Assembly (NCBI RefSeq): GCF_000150955.2
Contig: NC_011680.1
Location: 661,926-725,925 of the forward strand
From: Phaeodactylum tricornutum CCAP 1055/1
Lineage: Eukaryota; Bacillariophyta; Bacillariophyceae; Surirellales; Neidiaceae
Length of the DNA stretch: 64,000 bases
Direction of reading: 5' to 3'
The notes under the pieces were generated by a model. It was not told the DNA's origin and made no database searches. It saw nothing but the letters and a program-made list of their open reading frames with translations. Below, piece by piece: positions 1-10,540 of this stretch (its first letter is position 1; the number at the start of each line of letters is the position of its first letter). A program made the position numbers and the translations under genes.

Positions 1-352
1 GTAGCACCTCTTTGGTTACAGCTGGTCCGAGTTCGTCGCCGAAATTCGCTCCCCATGGAATGATATGGCAGAGATACATCTGAGGATTATGGAATCGGAC
101 ATGACAGGAATTTGTTGCTATCGCGCTTTCGTTGCTGACATTAAAGTTGTCGACGAAGTCGCGGAGCACCGTGTCGGTTAGCGAATCCATTTGAGGCTCA
201 TATTCAAACTTGACTAGAAGAAGGGCGAAGCTAACTCCAAAAGCAACTAAGGTCAAGCTCACGAGCGCTCGACGGAGTGGCTGCAGGTACCATTCCTCTG
301 TGCCTTTAAGTTTCGTTCGTTGTTTTCGCGCATTGCGACGTCGATAGAGCAT
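1..352 (-). CDS. Polysaccharide pyruvyl transferase-like type II membrane protein (5' part only)
   Basis: The frame runs from an ATG at 352 off the left edge of the window, giving about 117 codons. The product starts with a very basic cytosolic tail (MLYRRRNARKQR), followed by one hydrophobic segment at about residues 33-50, then a lumenal stretch. The last visible residues read NFGDELGPAVTKEVL, which matches the N-terminal signature (N-F/W-GD-x-L-x-P) of the polysaccharide pyruvyl transferase family (PF04230). Known members transfer pyruvyl ketals, or act as related transferases, on surface glycans. The single N-terminal anchor suggests a Golgi type II enzyme. Most of the catalytic domain lies outside the window, so the family call rests on one motif plus topology. 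No in-frame upstream ATG is seen nearby. Confidence 0.55.
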   Translation of the reverse strand, partial: MLYRRRNARKQRTKLKGTEEWYLQPLRRALVSLTLVAFGVSFALLLVKFEYEPQMDSLTDTVLRDFVDNFNVSNESAIATNSCHVRFHNPQMYLCHIIPWGANFGDELGPAVTKEVL

Positions 353-779
353 ATTGAAACGATATGACCGAGCGTATAGGGTACAATACCATGCGTGAGC
401 TTAACGTAAGCAATGTATAGATTTGCAATAAGTTGTTGTTCGCTCTCGCATGACTGACTTATTGTATACTGTAAAATTCTACCTTTTAATGGATGTATTT
501 CATAGAATACAATTCAAGGGCAGAGCCAGGGTGAGGGGGGGGGAAGTCTGCATGACCTGTGAGTCGTTCTAACGACTGACGCGGCAAAACCACTTACGAA
601 GTCAAACGACATTTTAGTAAAAGTGATTTTCAAAACATATCTGTTTGTCAAAATTAACGTGCCATGGAATTGAACCACGGAGCGCTATCCCCAAATCACG
701 TCTTTTGACCACGTCACATTTAAGGTATATTAAGCATATTCACTTATATCTTGACATCTGTTGACTTTAGGGGATGGCT
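353..779. other. Intergenic spacer between the pyruvyl transferase-like gene and PB1
   Basis: This spacer is AT-rich and holds no credible coding frame. It includes a G-rich run (about 530-543). On the minus strand at 666-676 it has an exact RNA polymerase III B-box-like sequence, GGTTCAATTCC, set in a possible T-arm. A complete tRNA cloverleaf could not be built (see findings). Confidence 0.5.
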
Positions 780-783
780 CTAG

Positions 784-820
784 TGTCTGGGCGACTGGCG
801 CTTGTCCTCTTAAGAGGACA
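784..820 (+). repeat. PB1 left terminal inverted repeat with subterminal palindrome
   Basis: The outer TGTCTGGGC repeats in inverted orientation at the other end of PB1. The inner 18-bp perfect palindrome at 803-820 (TGTCCTC TT AA GAGGACA) is present at both ends and is a likely transposase-binding or hairpin element. Confidence 0.7.
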
Positions 821-964
821 CGAAAAAAGCGAAAACTATAAGATAATTGTGTAGCTCTAGTACAATATTCCACGCAAAACTGGAATTTGACCATGGTGGT
901 CAAGAATGGCACTATGTTTTCGAGACTTTAGTCGAATGCATAGAAAGTAAAATAAAATATATAT

Positions 965-1060
965 TTAATCACTATGGGAGGTGGCCATATGCTCAGAATA
1001 GCACAGCTTTCCATTTTTGGTGCAGCAAATCCATGGTTCTCTACTACCGGGTTTTTCCTC
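965..1060 (-). pseudogene. PB1 transposase, last part of the C-terminal Cys/His finger
   Basis: The minus-strand frame encodes EPWICCTKNGKLCYSEHM and then a stop at 965. It matches the end of the PB2 transposase (EPWICYTTGGQLCFAQHL). It is the continuation of the finger cut at 7870 by the copia insertion, so the two parts lie about 6.8 kb apart. Confidence 0.75.
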
Positions 1061-1065
1061 ATCTT

Positions 1066-1344
1066 TGTCAAGGAACCAACTCACGATGGTTAAGTTACAC
1101 AGCCAATCTCTCCTCACAGTCATTGTCTCCATACAATGACCGGTCTTCCTCAATTTAGCGTAATCAACTAACCTTATAATTTTAGGATCTACACAAACCA
1201 AAAGGTCTGTTTCTCTAGGATAGTTGGTCCCGATACAATCTATCGCTTGACACGACCAACTCACTCCCTTGAGGAGTTCTTCCCCTCCCTTAACGCAAGG
1301 CTCCGCCTAAGTCTTTTACGGCAGGCGCGGACGCTTTCGCGACA
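1066..1344 (+). repeat. 5' LTR of the copia element
   Basis: 279 bp, beginning TGTCAAGGAACC and ending TTTCGCGACA. It is nearly identical to 7586-7864. ATCTT precedes it directly. Confidence 0.95.
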
Positions 1345-1345
1345 A

Positions 1346-1357
1346 GTTATGAGCCCA
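1346..1357 (+). other. Copia primer-binding site (half initiator tRNA-Met type)
   Basis: GTTATGAGCCCA lies one base after the 5' LTR. Its complement, TGGGCTCATAAC, is the anticodon stem-loop of eukaryotic initiator tRNA-Met, the kind of half-tRNA primer described for Drosophila copia and yeast Ty5. Diatom tRNA sequence was not available for comparison. Confidence 0.6.
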
Positions 1358-2199
1358 ACACGTCCCCACTGTTTCACGTATACATCATTCCAATACGAAT
1401 AGTCATTTAGCTACAAGTGACTTCAGTTGAAGACTTTTCTAATACTGCCCTGTTCTTATACAAGATCCCCAAAGATCTTTACACACCAGTAAAATTACCT
1501 TCACAAAACTCTCTCGTTTCCCCTCTCGAAACAACCTTGCCTTCCAACACCGCTTTTACCGCCTTCACCGCCTTAACGCCTTCGTCAAGTCACCTCAAAC
1601 GCCTCACCGTTTTCATCTCCTTTACCCTACACTTGACACCACACATCAAGTCTTCGAGTAAAGTAACCGTTGCCTTCTTTCCGCACCGATTCCTTTTGAA
1701 ACGCCGCATTTGACTCACTGATTCCAATCGCTATCGCAACCACAACTACCAACCGCAACTATCGTCGCAAACCTCTCTCAACAAGCAATCAGTTAACACT
1801 TTTCTCAAGCAACAACCACATCAAATACACCCACAAACTCATCTATTTGTCTGTTCAACTCGCAAAGACAAATCTCTGTTTTGGCCCCAAATTTGATAAA
1901 CTTCATCCATCCAAAACGTAATCCCGACAACTGCTCTGCTCCAACGACAACACAAGTTCAACAAATACGCCGAAGAAGTCCATACACAACACTCCTTCAG
2001 TAACTTGGCACAAGCTCTCCTTGAAACTCTCACTCTAGTATCGCCTCGAAACTCATCGAAACGCCGATCTTGACACTCAGAGTCAACCAAATCTATCTCT
2101 AACTGCCTGATACACAAAGGCCACCTTAATTTGGTGTAACGCTCAACGCCAACTTGACCTCACACAACGCATAACAAACTTCTCGAAACTCCACGCATC

Positions 2200-3795
2200 A
2201 TGTTGGACTTTATCATCCCTGATAACTTTCCTCCTGACAACCCCACAGTGGAGACTACGGAACCAACTGCAACCATTGCACCAATCCCAAATCCTGATCC
2301 GCCTGAAAATGTCAATGTCAACACCACCTTGGATATCCCGGACGCATTGAAAGATCTCCTTTCTAACGTATCAAACACTGATGCCACAGTTTCTGGCGCC
2401 TACTACACTTGATACACTCACTAGTTTCGTGCCTCTCTCTCGTCAACGGATTATTACACGTACCAAACTCAAGCATTCAAGGGACTCATCAAGGAATTCA
2501 AGTTTGATGCTGATAACCCAATGGATGTTCTCACCAAGGCCAAGTCAAACATGGAGGAAGCCGCTTTTGCTCTTACAGCAAAAGGTATCATCAATTGAAA
2601 GAACAAATTGGAAAACTTCCTTACCGAATTTGGACTTCGCGACCCATTTGATACCATTTACACACAGTGGCAAACCTCCCCTAAGGGTCCCATTCCTGTC
2701 TTCACGTCAAGTAAAAGTCTCTTTCACGACTTTCATTTCATCTCCTTGTCCAACGTTGTCAATACGGTGGAATTCATGAAACAGTACACAAACTTGACTC
2801 ACCCAACCAAAGGAAAAATCAACAAAGAACATTCCCGTGATTATTCCATGTCCGGAACCGTTTTATACAACTCATGTGAACCGTCTCTCCAGTTGTGGTT
2901 AGATACCCAGATTAGTATCAGCACCGACACCATTCTCAAACGCCATGGCAACTCAGGACCAGTCCGTTTTTATCTCATTTGGTCTCGCTACGCCAATGTC
3001 GATGGAGCCGTAGCCACGTCTATTCAAAACGCTCTTACCAAGCTTCAAGTGCGCGATCTTCCCGGTGAGAATGTGTCCCTTTACTTTGACACCATTACCA
3101 TTATTGAAGAGTATCTTAGCTCCATGGGCCGTACCATTCCTGACTTTGTTTCACACGTTATTGACGTTTTGATCAATGTGTCTGTTCATGACTACTCCCT
3201 GTTTCTCAAGACACAACAGTTTGTCTCAAATCCAGCGCTTCGGAATATACATGCCCTTCGCCAGCTTGTCTGTGACCAATACCAGCTGCTTCTCAATTCT
3301 GGCAAATGGCACCCTACAGCAAAAACTGGTGCCGCATTCCACGCTGTCAAGAACTTCTCCATTGAAACTGGTTTCCCCAACGACACTCCCAACACCAGTG
3401 CCAATATCAACCAGTCTCCTGGACATTCTAAGCCCCGACTCTCTCGCGAAGAGTGGGAAAAGACTATTGATCGATCTCCCCCGTCTCCGGGCTCCCCAGA
3501 CTGCCGAAAGTCGACAAAAGGGGATTTCAACGAGTACTGGTGTGTCACCTGCAATCGCTGGGGCAATCACCCCACCGACAAAACTCGTCATCCCACGGCA
3601 AAGCTAGACCACACTCAATTTCTCGAAAAACGAAAGAAGCGATTCACTAAACGAGAGACTCAAGACCCATCTCCGGCTCCCAGTAACCCTCCTACTCCAC
3701 CACATGGCATCAATTCCTCTGGGGCACTCCAATTCTTGTGTACTTCCCCACTTACCCAGTTCCATTCCTTTGGCGTTCCCCCGGCGAATTTTTAA
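2200..3795 (+). pseudogene. Gag-like region of the copia element
   Basis: The longest open part (2608-3795) encodes a capsid-like helical protein ending in a basic, Pro-rich tail with a zinc-knuckle-like motif (CVTCNRWGNHPTDKTRH). The preceding stretch from 2200 encodes an acidic, Pro/Thr-rich N-terminal region. The assignment comes from position between LTR and protease plus the knuckle; copia gag proteins diverge strongly. It is treated as part of a fossil element. Confidence 0.65.
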
Positions 3796-5478
3796 TGGCA
3801 CTGATCTTACAGATAAGCCCTTTCCTTTCCTTTGACCCCGGTGGATTATTGTTTCTTGTTGGTCTCGTCTGCCTCCTTCCTTTCCTTCTCTACCAGACTT
3901 GCTGCCTCCTTTTCCTTCTGGGGGTCGGGCGAGCTATGCTCCCATTTCTCGCTTCCTTCCTGCCCTGCTCCACCTGGACTCCACACCGCACTCATCGACA
4001 CTCCAAATGGCGCCTCACCACCGCTTTTCCTACTTCGTTTCTTCTCCTTTCCTCCGTTTCGGTCTCTCGCACTACAGCGACCTTTCTCGGCACCCTTAAG
4101 ATCACGGCTGTTACTCCTGCCGCACATCAGCTCCTCACCTTCCGTACTGTTTACCTACGTCCCTTTCAACGCTGTCGTCGTCCTGGTTTATCACACTCCC
4201 GCGCTGGTCACTTCACCACTTATGTCTCCAGCCGTCAACTCTGTTTGGAATACCGCACCCTTCTTAACGACTTCAAACTGTGCCGTTTTTCGGGCCTCCT
4301 TGATCCTTCTCTGGCGTATTTTGATCATCCACAATATGATCTTGAACGTATACTACCCTACGGACCTTGGGAAGATGATCCAACCATTGTTCCCTCCTTT
4401 TCTCCTCCTGTCGAACCCCTGTATGTTGTGGACTCCCGTCTCGCCTCTGCCCTGAGCACACGTCATCTCCAACAGCTTTTTGACTCCGCTCTACTACAAC
4501 ACAACATGGTCTCCGAAATCCGCCATGCCCACAGTTCCGACAATGTTTGTTCACCCCTCCTACGGCCCGGTTGCGCCACGGCTTCTATTGCTGGTGGCAC
4601 TCTCCCTTATGACACCCTCTATAGTCATCGCTCAACCCCTTGGTCCATGGGGTATTCTCCTCCGTCCTCTCTACACTGTGCCTACGCTCATGATAAAGTA
4701 TAGCCACGCAATACTGCAATTTGCCACTAAGGTGAGCAATTATCATAGCTATTGTTGTTGGAACATTCAACTAGCATAGTGCCTAGCTCTGAATATTGGC
4801 CATGTTTGCCAGCCTTATTACTGTCCCAGTAGTCGTCTGTACGACGCTGCGGATAGAGGCAATGTTTTTCGGGTCATTACCGAAATGTCATTTGCGAAGG
4901 CAGTGCGAAGTGACACGTGTGTGCATCTAAGGATGCAGCAGTTGTGACACGCAAGACGACATGTCTTGCCGACCAAGAAATCATCTTTACATAAGCGATT
5001 TTCTCTATTATGGTCGTCCCTTGAGAGGTAAAGAAAATACCTTCTCCACGTCTACAAACTGGGATTGAATCAAAGCAGATAAGTCTGCACACGATCAAAG
5101 GGTCTCATGTTCATCTGCATTCATCTGCATTCATTTGCATTCATTTGCAGTCATCTGGATTCTGCGGGATCAACGCATAGAAGACAGTACAGAGGCTACG
5201 GTCTCCTTGAATACAATTGACCAGAACATTACTATCCCAGTGATGTGACTATCCGTGGAGAGTAGTACTGATTCTACTGAGACTCCTAAGGGAGCTCCAA
5301 GGGATTTGTTTGCACTCGAAAAGATTACATCCATATTTGTCTCTACACACAATTCTCAATTCTAAATTCAGTCGAGGTCAAACCAATTGAGTTACCAATT
5401 AATTACAATACAATCGGGGCCTTACGAGGCTTTCCCCTTTATTCATCTTACTCTCTCATTGTATCAACAATACATTGC
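3796..5478 (+). other. Copia internal region without a confidently identified domain
   Basis: This lies inside the retroelement, between the gag-like and protease parts. No domain was recognised with confidence. It contains a short tandem repeat at 5108-5158. Confidence 0.4.
5108..5158 (+). repeat. Short tandem repeat, about 10-bp unit
   Basis: The unit CATTCATCTG / CATTCATTTG is repeated about five times with single-base variants inside the copia internal region. Confidence 0.8.
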
Positions 5479-5927
5479 GTGAGTATAGAAGAATCAGTTA
5501 CTCAGGCCCAACCTCTTCCCCCTGAACGCCTTATGACCATGTACCGCTCCGAACTCAACAACGTTGATCACCAACCCTCCACAGACTCCATCATTTCCAT
5601 CATTTTGGATACTGGGTGTTCCTTCTCATGTACCTTTGACAAGCGTGATTTTGTTGGGCCTATTATCCGCGGCAATTTTGGCAATGCACAAGGGATTTCT
5701 GGCACATCTCCCCTTACCGCTCGGGGCATTGTTCGCTACACCGTATTTGACCCAAGTGGTGTAACCTTCTCCCTCACATGCCCTGCCTTTCTCATGCCGG
5801 CGTCTAATCAACGGTTACTTAGCCCTCAGCAATATGCCCAGTTCCACAGCCTTTCCACCGATCGTTCCGCTCTCCTTGGCCCCGGAAACCTTTACGGCGG
5901 CAATCGCTCTTCCTTTTGGTTCCTCCA
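5479..5927 (+). pseudogene. Copia aspartic protease region
   Basis: The frame has ISIILDTGCSFSCTF, the retropepsin active-site signature D-T-G-C/A-S in a hydrophobic strand. A protease-like fold region follows with GNAQGISGTSPLTARG. It belongs to the pol part of the element. Confidence 0.7.
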
Positions 5928-7558
5928 TGAGTCAAATCGACGCCCTCGACAACCCGCGTTACCGCGAAGTCGCCTCGCTCGACCACGAAGACCCCGAATC
6001 GCAACTCTGGAAAGAGGCCATGAACAAGGAATTACAGCAGCTTCATGATAAAGGCACCTACGAAATCGTTGCCAAAGCTACCGTACAAGGCAAGATTATT
6101 CCTACTACATGGGTGTTCAAGCGCAAACGTCTTCCCGACGGCACAATTTATAAGTATAAAGCTCGCCTCTGTATTCGCGGTGACTTACAGGCCCCACAAC
6201 TGGACCGTAACGATACTTATGCTCCCGTCGCTTCATGGGACACCATCCGCCTTATGTTTTCCTTGTGCGTTCAACACGGCATCAAGTCCCAACAAATTGA
6301 TTTTGCCAATGCTTTTGTCCAAGCCAAACGCGACGAACCTATATACCTTTCGCTCCCTCCCGGGTTTTCGAACACAGGGTCTACTCACTGCATGAAAGTC
6401 ACTAAATCCCTGTATGGCGACGCTTGTGCCCCTCGTATGTGGTATGACCACCTTACCACAGCTTTGGCCGCCATGGACTTCACTCCTTCTCCAATTGACC
6501 CCTGTCTATTCCTCCGTCAAGACTGTATCTTTTTATTTTGGGTTGACGATGCAATAATTTGCAGCCACGACGACTCCGTCATCTCCGGTGTCATTACGAA
6601 TCTTCGTCAGCGTCAATTTGATATCGATGCCGACACAGGTGTTGGGTCTATGGAAAATTATCTTGGCATTCAAATGGCTCCCACCTCCGACAACGGTTCT
6701 CTGCATCTTACTCAACCTCACCTGATATTTCGCATTGTCGACGCCCTTGGGCTTACCGATGCTAAACCTGTTTCGACCCCTGCCGTCACCATCCTACACG
6801 CCGACGAGGACAACGCACCCCATGATCAATGGCGTTTCAATTACCGCTCTGTTATTGGCATGCTGAACTATTTGGCAAACAATACCCGTCCTGACATTTC
6901 TTTTGCCGTTCACCAGTGTGCTCGCTTCTCCCATGCCCCTCAACAGCTTCATGCGGAAGCTGTTAAACGCATTGGTCGCTACCTCATTGGTACCCACCAA
7001 CAAGGTCTTATTGTTCGCCCCACCACCACCACCTGTCGTCTGGACTGTCACGCCGACGCTGATTTTGCCGGCCTATGGAACGCAAAGCAACCCAATGTTG
7101 TTGGTAACCTTCGCTCACGTACCGGATACCTTCTTACCTTGGGCAACACACCAGTTGTCTGGGCTTCCAAACTACAGGGCGTCATTGCCCTCAGCACCAT
7201 GGAAAGCGAGTTCATCTCTTTGTCCGCTGCTCTCAAAGCCCTCATACCACTTCGTGATACACACTGTCGCATTTCTCAGGCACTCTCCTTACCTTATGAA
7301 AAGGAAAGTCGTATTTTTGAAGACAACCAAGCTTGCATTACTCTGGCCACTACCGACCCCCCCCCCCCCCCCCCCCGTATGACACCACGCAGCAAACACA
7401 TTGCTATCCGATACTTCTGGTTTCGCGAACATCTCCGTACATGCAAGGATCTACAAATTGTCTACATTCCTACCCACGATCAGCGGGCCAACCACCTCAC
7501 CAAGCCTCTCCCGACGGCCACCTTTCTCAAAGAACGCCGTACAGTTCTAGGCTGGTAA
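5928..7558 (+). pseudogene. Copia reverse transcriptase and RNase H region
   Basis: An open frame carries Ty1/copia RT hallmarks. These are WKEAMNKELQQL at the start, TTWVFKRKRLPDG, YKARLCIRGD, YAPVASWDTIR, QIDFANAFVQA, LSLPPGF and KSLYGDACAPRMWYDHL. In place of the usual YVDD box the frame reads LFWVDDAII. A connection domain (RSVIGMLNYLANNTRPDISFAV) follows, then RNase H (DCHADADFAG, STMESEFISLS, EDNQACI, KHIAIRYFWFREHL). The region ends shortly before the 3' LTR. A 20-C run lies within the RNase H part. Confidence 0.85.
7357..7376 (+). repeat. C homopolymer (20 C)
   Basis: Twenty consecutive C residues inside the RNase H part of the copia element. Such tracts are prone to length error in sequencing and to slippage in vivo. 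Confidence 0.9.
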
Positions 7559-7585
7559 CCACCCCGAGATTGTCTGTGGGGCGAG

Positions 7586-7864
7586 TGTCAAGGAACCAAC
7601 TCACAATGGTTAAGTTACACAGCCAATCTCTCCTCACAGTCATTGTCTCCATACAATGACCGGTCTTCCTCAATTTAGCGTAATCAACTAACCTTATAAT
7701 TTTAGGATCTACACAAACCAAAAGGTCTGTTTCTCTAGGATAGTTGGTCCCAATACAATCTATCGCTTGACACGACCAACTCACTCCCTTGAGGAGTTCT
7801 TCCCCTCCCTTAACGCAAGGCTCCGCCTAAGTCTTTTACGGCAGGCGCGGACGCTTTCGCGACA
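7586..7864 (+). repeat. 3' LTR of the copia element
   Basis: 279 bp with the same ends as the 5' LTR, about 99% identical to it and followed directly by the ATCTT target duplication. The purine-rich GTGGGGCGAG just before it is a plausible polypurine tract. Confidence 0.95.
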
Positions 7865-7869
7865 ATCTT

Positions 7870-9680
7870 TGCATAGGGAGCAGACAAGTGTTGACTTACT
7901 GGAACACACCAAGCACCTTCCCTGTAGCCTAATGCTGGTTGAATTCCCTTTACTATCTCTTCTCATCTTTTTTGTGGGGGATAGATGGGCAGATATACCG
8001 CTTCTCGGTTCTCCCGTTGTCCTGCAAAGTATTGGGCTTATTTCCGTGTCGAAAAAATCCCCCTCTGACTGACATTCTGTTGCCTCCAACTATGTCATAT
8101 TGGTTATCCACCAGTTCCTCAGCCAAGTAAGTATAGAAGTCTTTCTGTTTTTTGTCTTTCCCGGTGCCCCCATTACGCCCTGTGCACTGACTGTAAGCTA
8201 GCCAGGTATCAACAACCAGCATACCAAAAATCAACAAGTTGACCCTCATGGACCAATCTAATGTACCCACCTTCCTTTCAGAGGGTATCCTGGCAATGAC
8301 GGTTGTGCCTGTCTACCATTCCGCATGTAGTATAGTACAATTCTGCTGCTTTTGGTTGTGGTACAACAATTTCGATTCTCTCTGGGTCAGCATTTGGCAA
8401 TTGCTGAATCTGCCTCCATCAATATCGAACAAATGGACTGCCAGCATCAAGACTGGACACACTTGATATAAATTATCGACAATCACAATCAATCCATACA
8501 AACGCCATCAAGCTACTTCCATTGAGTCCGTCTTTCATTAACAATCCTTTTCGGTCTCCTTGATGATTGAACTCCAGTCTCAAAAGATAAGCCATCGGAA
8601 AGTGCTTTGTTGCACTGGGCTTGAAAGCTGTACTTTGATGATCATTGTACCTGGCTACAAAGCCATCGACACGTTTCCATCTGTAGCTCTGCAAACTCAT
8701 ACCTTCTGGCCGCTCAGGAGGCTGCTCACTCCAGCAAAGACATTGCCATATATCATTGAATTGCTGTCTTGACATTCCTGTCCGTCCAAAGCATGGAGCA
8801 GGAATATATTTTGACAGTGCAGTTGTTGACCACAGCTGGGATCGGCTTGTGTACTCAAACTTTGTTGTCAGAAGGAATATTCCAAAAAAACGAAGCAGCT
8901 CTCCAGTAGTGATGATTTGCTTGTTCTGTTGCACCAGAGCATTGTTTGTTAGCTGACACATAGTGGTGAGCTGTTTGGGTGGAAACATCAGAAGGAAGTA
9001 TTCCAGTCTTGAGTACTTTCCGCCAATATCAGAGTTTGGACCCAAGACTTCACCAACAGGCGTGGAAATACCGAAGTCTTTGATTGGCACACTGCCATTT
9101 GTATCATTTAGAGTAGCTTCATCATCTTCATACCACTTTGTGCCATGTGCTACTGCAGCAGGGACAGCTTCTGCCTCGGAAAATTATTGTTTCCAAAGTC
9201 AGCATCGGGCAGCTTTGGAAGTACTGGTAGCTGCACCAGTGACTCCGTGTCTTGTTTGAGAATTGGATGTTGATCAACCCCTGCTTCCATATGAAACAAA
9301 TCAGTCTCAGTTGCAGTATCCGTAGTTACGGTTGGAAGCACATCAATGTTGTCAAGCATATTGTTGGGTGCTGCCACAGCTGCTGTTTTAGCGTCATTTG
9401 GTGACGTGGTCAAGTCTGGTACAAAGGCCTTGACGCTACGGATGTTCAGAGTGCTTCACTTCACTGCTCCACCCCCCACATCAAAGTCAGCAGTAACAAA
9501 GGTGGAAGTACGGTTGGTTTGAGGCTTCCTGGTGGTTGTGACCTCTACAACAGTCCCAACAATGACCTTGGTAGTCTTCAATGCACCATATCTACGAGCA
9601 CATTCACCTAGAAAAACAACGTGACAAGCTTTTGCAGTCACCCTTCCCCCAATTTTACAACGCACATCTCCTTCTGACAT
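7870..9680 (-). pseudogene. PB1 piggyBac-like transposase, main broken part
   Basis: Reading on the minus strand, the N-terminal piece (9680-9456) holds a conserved module, IGGRVTAKACHVV...ECARRYG, also found in PB2. A poorly conserved linker follows in another frame (9413-9150). Next comes the piggyBac domain start (9090 onward: FSRLEYFLLMFPP-like, LWSTT, GRTGMSRQ.F..IW). At about 8575 the frame jumps from RYNDHQSTAFKPS directly to a segment that in PB2 lies after the second catalytic Asp, so about 150 residues including the first two catalytic Asp positions are missing. The stretch LMAFVWIDCD near 8480 corresponds to the third acidic site. Further on, shifted frames encode the C-terminal Cys-rich finger (CLVCSSKSTLVCSLCKD, about 7870-7930), where the copia insertion cuts it. 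There are at least two frameshifts besides the deletion. Confidence 0.75.
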
Positions 9681-9960
9681 ATTGGATGAGGTATACTTGG
9701 TGTTATCTTTACTCAGAAGGGACTATTGCAAATGCGATGGCCATTTTACTGCCAGCAAAACGACATTATTTTCGACAAATTTTTTCGAGCAACCATTACG
9801 ATGACGACAAAACTTGAAGTCTGACCCTAGAATTAAAGGTTGCCACTTTCCCCCAAGACATTTGAGAGCCTGGCAAACACAATGGTACTATTTGTTTTAT
9901 ATACATCTAACTATAATTGTTAATTCTGATGGGTTGAAAAGTGTCCTCTTTCGATCATGG

Positions 9961-9992
9961 GTCCTCTTAAGAGGACAACAGTAGCCCAGACA
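9961..9992 (-). repeat. PB1 right terminal inverted repeat with subterminal palindrome
   Basis: This is the mirror image of the left end: palindrome at 9961-9976 and terminal GCCCAGACA ending at 9992. An extra half-site, GTCCTCTT, lies just inside at 9943-9950. Confidence 0.7.
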
Positions 9993-10000
9993 CTAGCTAG

Positions 10001-10059
10001 TGTCTATTCTACCGACCCTTGTCCTCAGCTGAGGCAGGCATTTGTCCTCAGCTGAGGAC
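10001..10059 (+). repeat. PB2 left terminal inverted repeat and subterminal palindromes
   Basis: The terminal TGTCTATTCTAC is followed by two copies of a palindrome around CTCAGCTGAG (10021-10034 partial, 10044-10059 complete). Confidence 0.7.
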
Positions 10060-10078
10060 GCAAAAATAAAGAAACAAA

Positions 10079-10540
10079 TGGGCCAAATCCTGTAGACACG
10101 GTACAAAACTATACAGGTAAACGGGATTTTGCTATGATGGTTAAGAAACACATTTTTACCATAAATACTAGGAGTTACTTGTATCCACTTAGTACTACAA
10201 AGTCTTTAACTACCATAAAAGGTAGTCAGGCGTTGGGCAAAGCATAGCTGCCCTCCCGTTGTGTAGCAAATCCATGGTTCTTTGCTTTCAATTGACACAA
10301 CAAACATTAAATGGGCCAAAGCCTGTAGACAATCCTGTAGACACGGTACAAAACTATACAGATAATAGGGATTTAGCTATGATGGTTAAGAAACACATTT
10401 TTACCATAAATACTAGGAGTGACTTGTATCCAATTAGTACCATAAAGTCTTTAACTACCATGCAAGGCAGTCAGGTGTTGGGCAAAGCATAGCTGCCCTC
10501 CCGTTGTGTAGCAAATCCATGGTTCTTTGCTTTCAATTGT
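10079..10540 (+). repeat. Tandem duplication with 245-bp period inside PB2
   Basis: Sequence such as GCTATGATGGTTAAGAAACA recurs at 10131 and 10376, and GTGTAGCAAATCCATGGTTC at 10261 and 10506, both exactly 245 bp apart. The copies are diverged by scattered substitutions. The duplicated segment covers the 3' flank of the transposase gene and its last codons. Confidence 0.85.

Larger units (their letters stand above)
1066..7864 (+). mobile_element. Ty1/copia LTR retrotransposon nested in PB1 (fossil, broken)
   Basis: This is a 6.8-kb element on the + strand bounded by two 279-bp LTRs (TG...CA) and a 5-bp target duplication, ATCTT (1061-1065 and 7865-7869). Recognisable parts in order are: the 5' LTR, a primer-binding site like the anticodon arm of initiator tRNA-Met, a gag-like region with a zinc knuckle, a retroviral-type aspartic protease with DTGCS, reverse transcriptase, RNase H, a short purine-rich tract (7576-7585) and the 3' LTR. 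The order and RT type place it in Ty1/copia, the class expanded in diatoms as CoDi elements. The LTRs differ at only two positions, so the insertion is very recent. The element looks broken, with a few breaks and not every expected domain recognised. Confidence 0.9.
784..9992 (-). mobile_element. PB1: piggyBac-like DNA transposon, defective, carrying a nested copia element
   Basis: Both ends carry the inverted sequence TGTCTGGGC (784-792 and its complement at 9984-9992), flanked on each side by CTAG (780-783 and 9993-9996). About 10-15 bp further in, each end has the same palindrome, GTCCTCTTAAGAGGAC (804-819 and 9961-9976). The interior, on the minus strand, encodes pieces of a DDE_Tnp_1_7 (piggyBac-type) transposase at 9680-7870, interrupted by the copia element, with the final zinc-finger part at 1060-965. 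Without the copia insertion PB1 would be about 2.4 kb. Canonical piggyBac elements use TTAA, so the CTAG flanks are unusual; whether CTAG is a target duplication or part of the terminal repeat is inference. The element is non-autonomous because of an internal deletion in the catalytic region. Confidence 0.75.
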
